Part shown: piece by piece, positions 62,392-64,000 of the stretch
How positions within the stretch are numbered: position 1 is the first letter of the stretch
Layout: each line of letters opens with the position of its first letter
Source of the DNA: JAOPZW01 sp963788935
GTDB taxonomy: Bacteria; Actinomycetota; Thermoleophilia; Solirubrobacterales; Solirubrobacteraceae
Direction: 5' to 3'
NCBI GenBank assembly: GCA_963788935.1
Contig: CAWBIM010000004.1
Coordinates: 620,001-684,000, forward strand
DNA length: 64,000 nucleotides
Program-made: the position numbers and the translations under genes
The notes under the pieces: model-generated
The model's input: the letters and a program-made list of their open reading frames with translations, nothing else
Told to the model about the DNA's origin: nothing
Databases searched by the model: none

Positions 62392-63653
62392 CCCTCGCCG
62401 CCGTCCTGCGCCGCCCCGGCGTCGGGCGGCTCGGGCTCGCCGGGCTGCTGTCGGAGACCGGCGACTGGATGCTGTTCATCGCGCTGCCGCTGTTCGTGCT
62501 CGACCTCACCGGCTCGCCGCTCGTCACGGCGTCGGTGTTCGCCCTCGAGCTCGTGCCGACCGTCGTCGCCGCGCCCTTCGCCGGCGTGCTCGTCGACCGC
62601 CTCGACCCGTGGCGGCTGATGCCGGCGGTCGCGACGCTCCAGGCGCTCGCGCTGCTGCCGCTGCTCGCGGTCGGCTCCGAGCGCGAGCTGTGGATCGTCT
62701 ACGCGGTCGTCGTGGTCGAGTCCGTCCTGTCGACGGTGATCGAGCCGTGCCGGTCGACGACGGCCGCCGGGCTCGTGCCGGCCGGCGACCTCGCCGGGCT
62801 CAACCAGGTCTTCGGGATGCTGTCCAGCGCCGCGCGCCTCGCGGGCGGGCCGCTCGGCGGGCTCGTCCTCGGCTTGCGCGGGATCGACGGCGTGGTCCTC
62901 GCCGACGCGGCGACATTCGCCGTCGTCGTCGCGCTGCTCGCCCTCCGTCCGCCGCGCGCGCCGGCCGGCGCACGGCGCGCGGGCGCGCGCGTGCGCCTCG
63001 TCCGCGACTGGGCCGAGGGGCTCGCGGTCGTCTCGGGCTCGCCGGTCCTGCGCCGCACGCTCGTCGTGGTCGCCCTGGCCTCCCTCGCGCAGGGTGCGTT
63101 CGTCGTGCTGTTCGTGCTGTTCGTCGTCCGCGACCTCGGGGCGAGCGAGGCGGACGTCGGCGTCCTGCGCGGCGTGCAGGCGATCGGGTCGCTCGCGGGC
63201 GGCGTGCTGCTGACCGCGGCCATCCGCCGCACGGACCCCGGGCGTCTGCTGAGCGTCTCGCTCGCGGTGATCGGCGTGCTCTCGCTCCTGACGTGGAACG
63301 GCCCGCGGGTGACGACGGCGTTCGCGGTCTACGTCGCGCTCTTCGTCGCCGTCGGCGGGCCCGCGCTGACGACGATGACCGGCCTGCTGACGCTGATCCA
63401 GACCCACGCCGCGCCGGCCGTGCGTGGCCGCGTGCTGAGCACCGTGTTCGCCGTGCTCGGCGGTGTCCAGGCGCTGGGGATGATGGTCGCGGGCCTGGTC
63501 GGGACCGGCGCGGGCCTGACGGCGGCGCTCGAGGTCCAGGGCGGCCTGTACCTGACGGCGGCGCTCGTCGCGCGGCGACTCGCCGGGGGCGAGGGGCGGC
63601 GGTCCGCGGCGCCCGAGCGCACGAGGGTCCGGCCGGCGCGGGCCGAGGCCTGA
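62388..63653 (+). CDS. MFS transporter (MFS_3/enterobactin exporter-like)
   Basis: A 421-residue exporter with 12 helices. GLLSETGDWMLFIALPLFVLD (in pieces) is the helix-1 pattern of the EntS-like group, GVLVDRLDPWRLMPA is motif A of loop 2-3, and TMTGLLTLIQTHAAPAVRGRVLSTVF (in parts) is the loop 10-11 motif. The GTG start overlaps the 47-residue gene by four bases. With the ArsR-like regulator it forms an operon like those that control macrolide-type exporters. Substrate unknown. Confidence 0.9.
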   Translation: MTLAAVLRRPGVGRLGLAGLLSETGDWMLFIALPLFVLDLTGSPLVTASVFALELVPTVVAAPFAGVLVDRLDPWRLMPAVATLQALALLPLLAVGSERELWIVYAVVVVESVLSTVIEPCRSTTAAGLVPAGDLAGLNQVFGMLSSAARLAGGPLGGLVLGLRGIDGVVLADAATFAVVVALLALRPPRAPAGARRAGARVRLVRDWAEGLAVVSGSPVLRRTLVVVALASLAQGAFVVLFVLFVVRDLGASEADVGVLRGVQAIGSLAGGVLLTAAIRRTDPGRLLSVSLAVIGVLSLLTWNGPRVTTAFAVYVALFVAVGGPALTTMTGLLTLIQTHAAPAVRGRVLSTVFAVLGGVQALGMMVAGLVGTGAGLTAALEVQGGLYLTAALVARRLAGGEGRRSAAPERTRVRPARAEA

Positions 63654-63939
63654 CCCGAGAACGAAGTCGACGCGGTCCCGAGTCGCTCGGGATGCTCTCC
63701 GCTGCGCCACCCCCGAGGGGGCGTCGCTGCTTCAGAGCGGCGGGCCTTGCAATCCCGGGGCCTCGCTCTCTGCGACTCGGTTCCGCGTCTGGGGGGAACG
63801 TACGACGGCGTTCTCGTCCGGTCAACGGGCCTGCCGGAGACGAAGCCGCATCTTCCGGAAACTTCCCGCTTGACCCCCGGCGGGGCGGGCGCCGGACCGC
63901 GCGCCTCAAGTTCTGCGTCGTCCGGCCGACGACGGCCGT
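63654..63939. other. Structured non-coding region with several inverted repeats
   Basis: Contains TCCCGAG-TCG-CTCGGGA (63676-63692), CCCCC-GA-GGGGG (63710-63721), GGCC repeats near 63744-63768 and the palindrome TTCCGGAA (63852-63859). No open frame with protein-like content is seen. The reverse strand has TGGCGCAGCGG-like bases that recall a tRNA D-arm, but no T-arm or valid anticodon loop. It may be a terminator region, a repeat or a small RNA. Confidence 0.4.
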
Positions 63940-64000
63940 ATGGCCACCGACCACCGCGACGACGCGGCCGCCGGGCGTCCCGCGGCGCAGCCGCACCGGC
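63940..64000 (+). CDS. Possible start of a gene cut by the window edge
   Basis: An ATG at 63940 opens a frame (MATDHRDDAAAGRPAAQPHR) to the window end. There is no clear ribosome-binding site, and 20 residues of Ala, Arg and Asp are too few to identify. A TTGACC at 63870 is possible promoter sequence. Confidence 0.25.
   Translation, partial: MATDHRDDAAAGRPAAQPHR

Noticed and set aside
63660..63730. A tRNA on the minus strand (TGGCGCAGCGG followed by a hairpin).
   Set aside because: The anticodon loop would lack U33, and no T-arm (GGTTC with A and paired bases) follows. The cloverleaf cannot be completed.
1..64000. CRISPR arrays, insertion sequences or toxin-antitoxin pairs.
   Set aside because: I saw no regularly spaced repeats, no transposase motifs and no recognisable toxin in the window.

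Overview
The window is 64 kb of very GC-rich DNA (above 70 percent by eye), with dense genes, many GTG and TTG starts and frequent 4-base stop/start overlaps. The gene set fits a high-GC actinobacterium: SigJ-type ECF sigma factor, NarL-type two-component system, Ohr, HxlR/MarR/Fur regulators, DHA2 drug exporters, and secreted proteins with fibronectin-III-like repeats. The secreted protein at 41.1-42.1 kb is of a type I associate with Thermoleophilia (Solirubrobacterales). That placement is inference; there is no rRNA or tRNA to confirm it, and I found no insertion sequence, prophage or CRISPR array.

Layout. 0-8.8 kb: partial aldo/keto reductase, tartrate/D-malate dehydrogenase, a small membrane protein, a secreted protein with a peptidoglycan-binding domain, a DHA2 exporter divergent from a SigJ-like sigma factor, an SMP-30 hydrolase and a DsbA-like protein. 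8.8-17.9 kb: a large secreted M36 metallopeptidase, a beta-lactamase-fold hydrolase, a YdeI-like protein, and an electron-transfer set (ferric-reductase-like protein, FMN-binding protein, ApbE flavin transferase). 18.6-26.8 kb: histidine kinase/response regulator, two DUF427 domains, Ohr peroxidase, a GGDEF-EAL protein, an enoyl-CoA hydratase and a Fur regulator.

27.0-31.4 kb holds the most interesting operon: five genes joined by 4-base overlaps, encoding a MetE-like zinc methyltransferase, a DUF6282 metallohydrolase, a PIG-L protein resembling 4-oxalomesaconate hydratase, an RraA/CHA-aldolase-like protein and a type I extradiol dioxygenase. It looks like an aromatic meta-cleavage pathway of unusual composition. 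A MarR gene at 33.3 kb carries almost the same promoter-proximal motif as this operon and may regulate it. Next to it lies a DHA2 exporter reduced to its two ends. 33.7-47.9 kb: nucleoside hydrolase, 2OG-Fe(II) oxygenase, a membrane protein with a Vps62-like domain, a GH38 alpha-mannosidase, a hybrid REC-PAS histidine kinase, aconitase and an ABC exporter. 47.9-53.2 kb: a secreted EEP phosphohydrolase and an operon for cobalt-type nitrile hydratase. 53.3-64 kb: a giant secreted haem peroxidase with RTX repeats and a textbook terminator, a DHA2 exporter divergent from an HxlR regulator, and an ArsR-like/MFS operon.

At least 22 breaks in reading frame were seen, in 12 genes. Every one is a shift of the same kind (one base gained or two lost) and each can be explained by loss of one CG or GC unit from an alternating CG stretch. 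I therefore treat most broken genes as intact genes with sequence-level errors and annotate them across the break.
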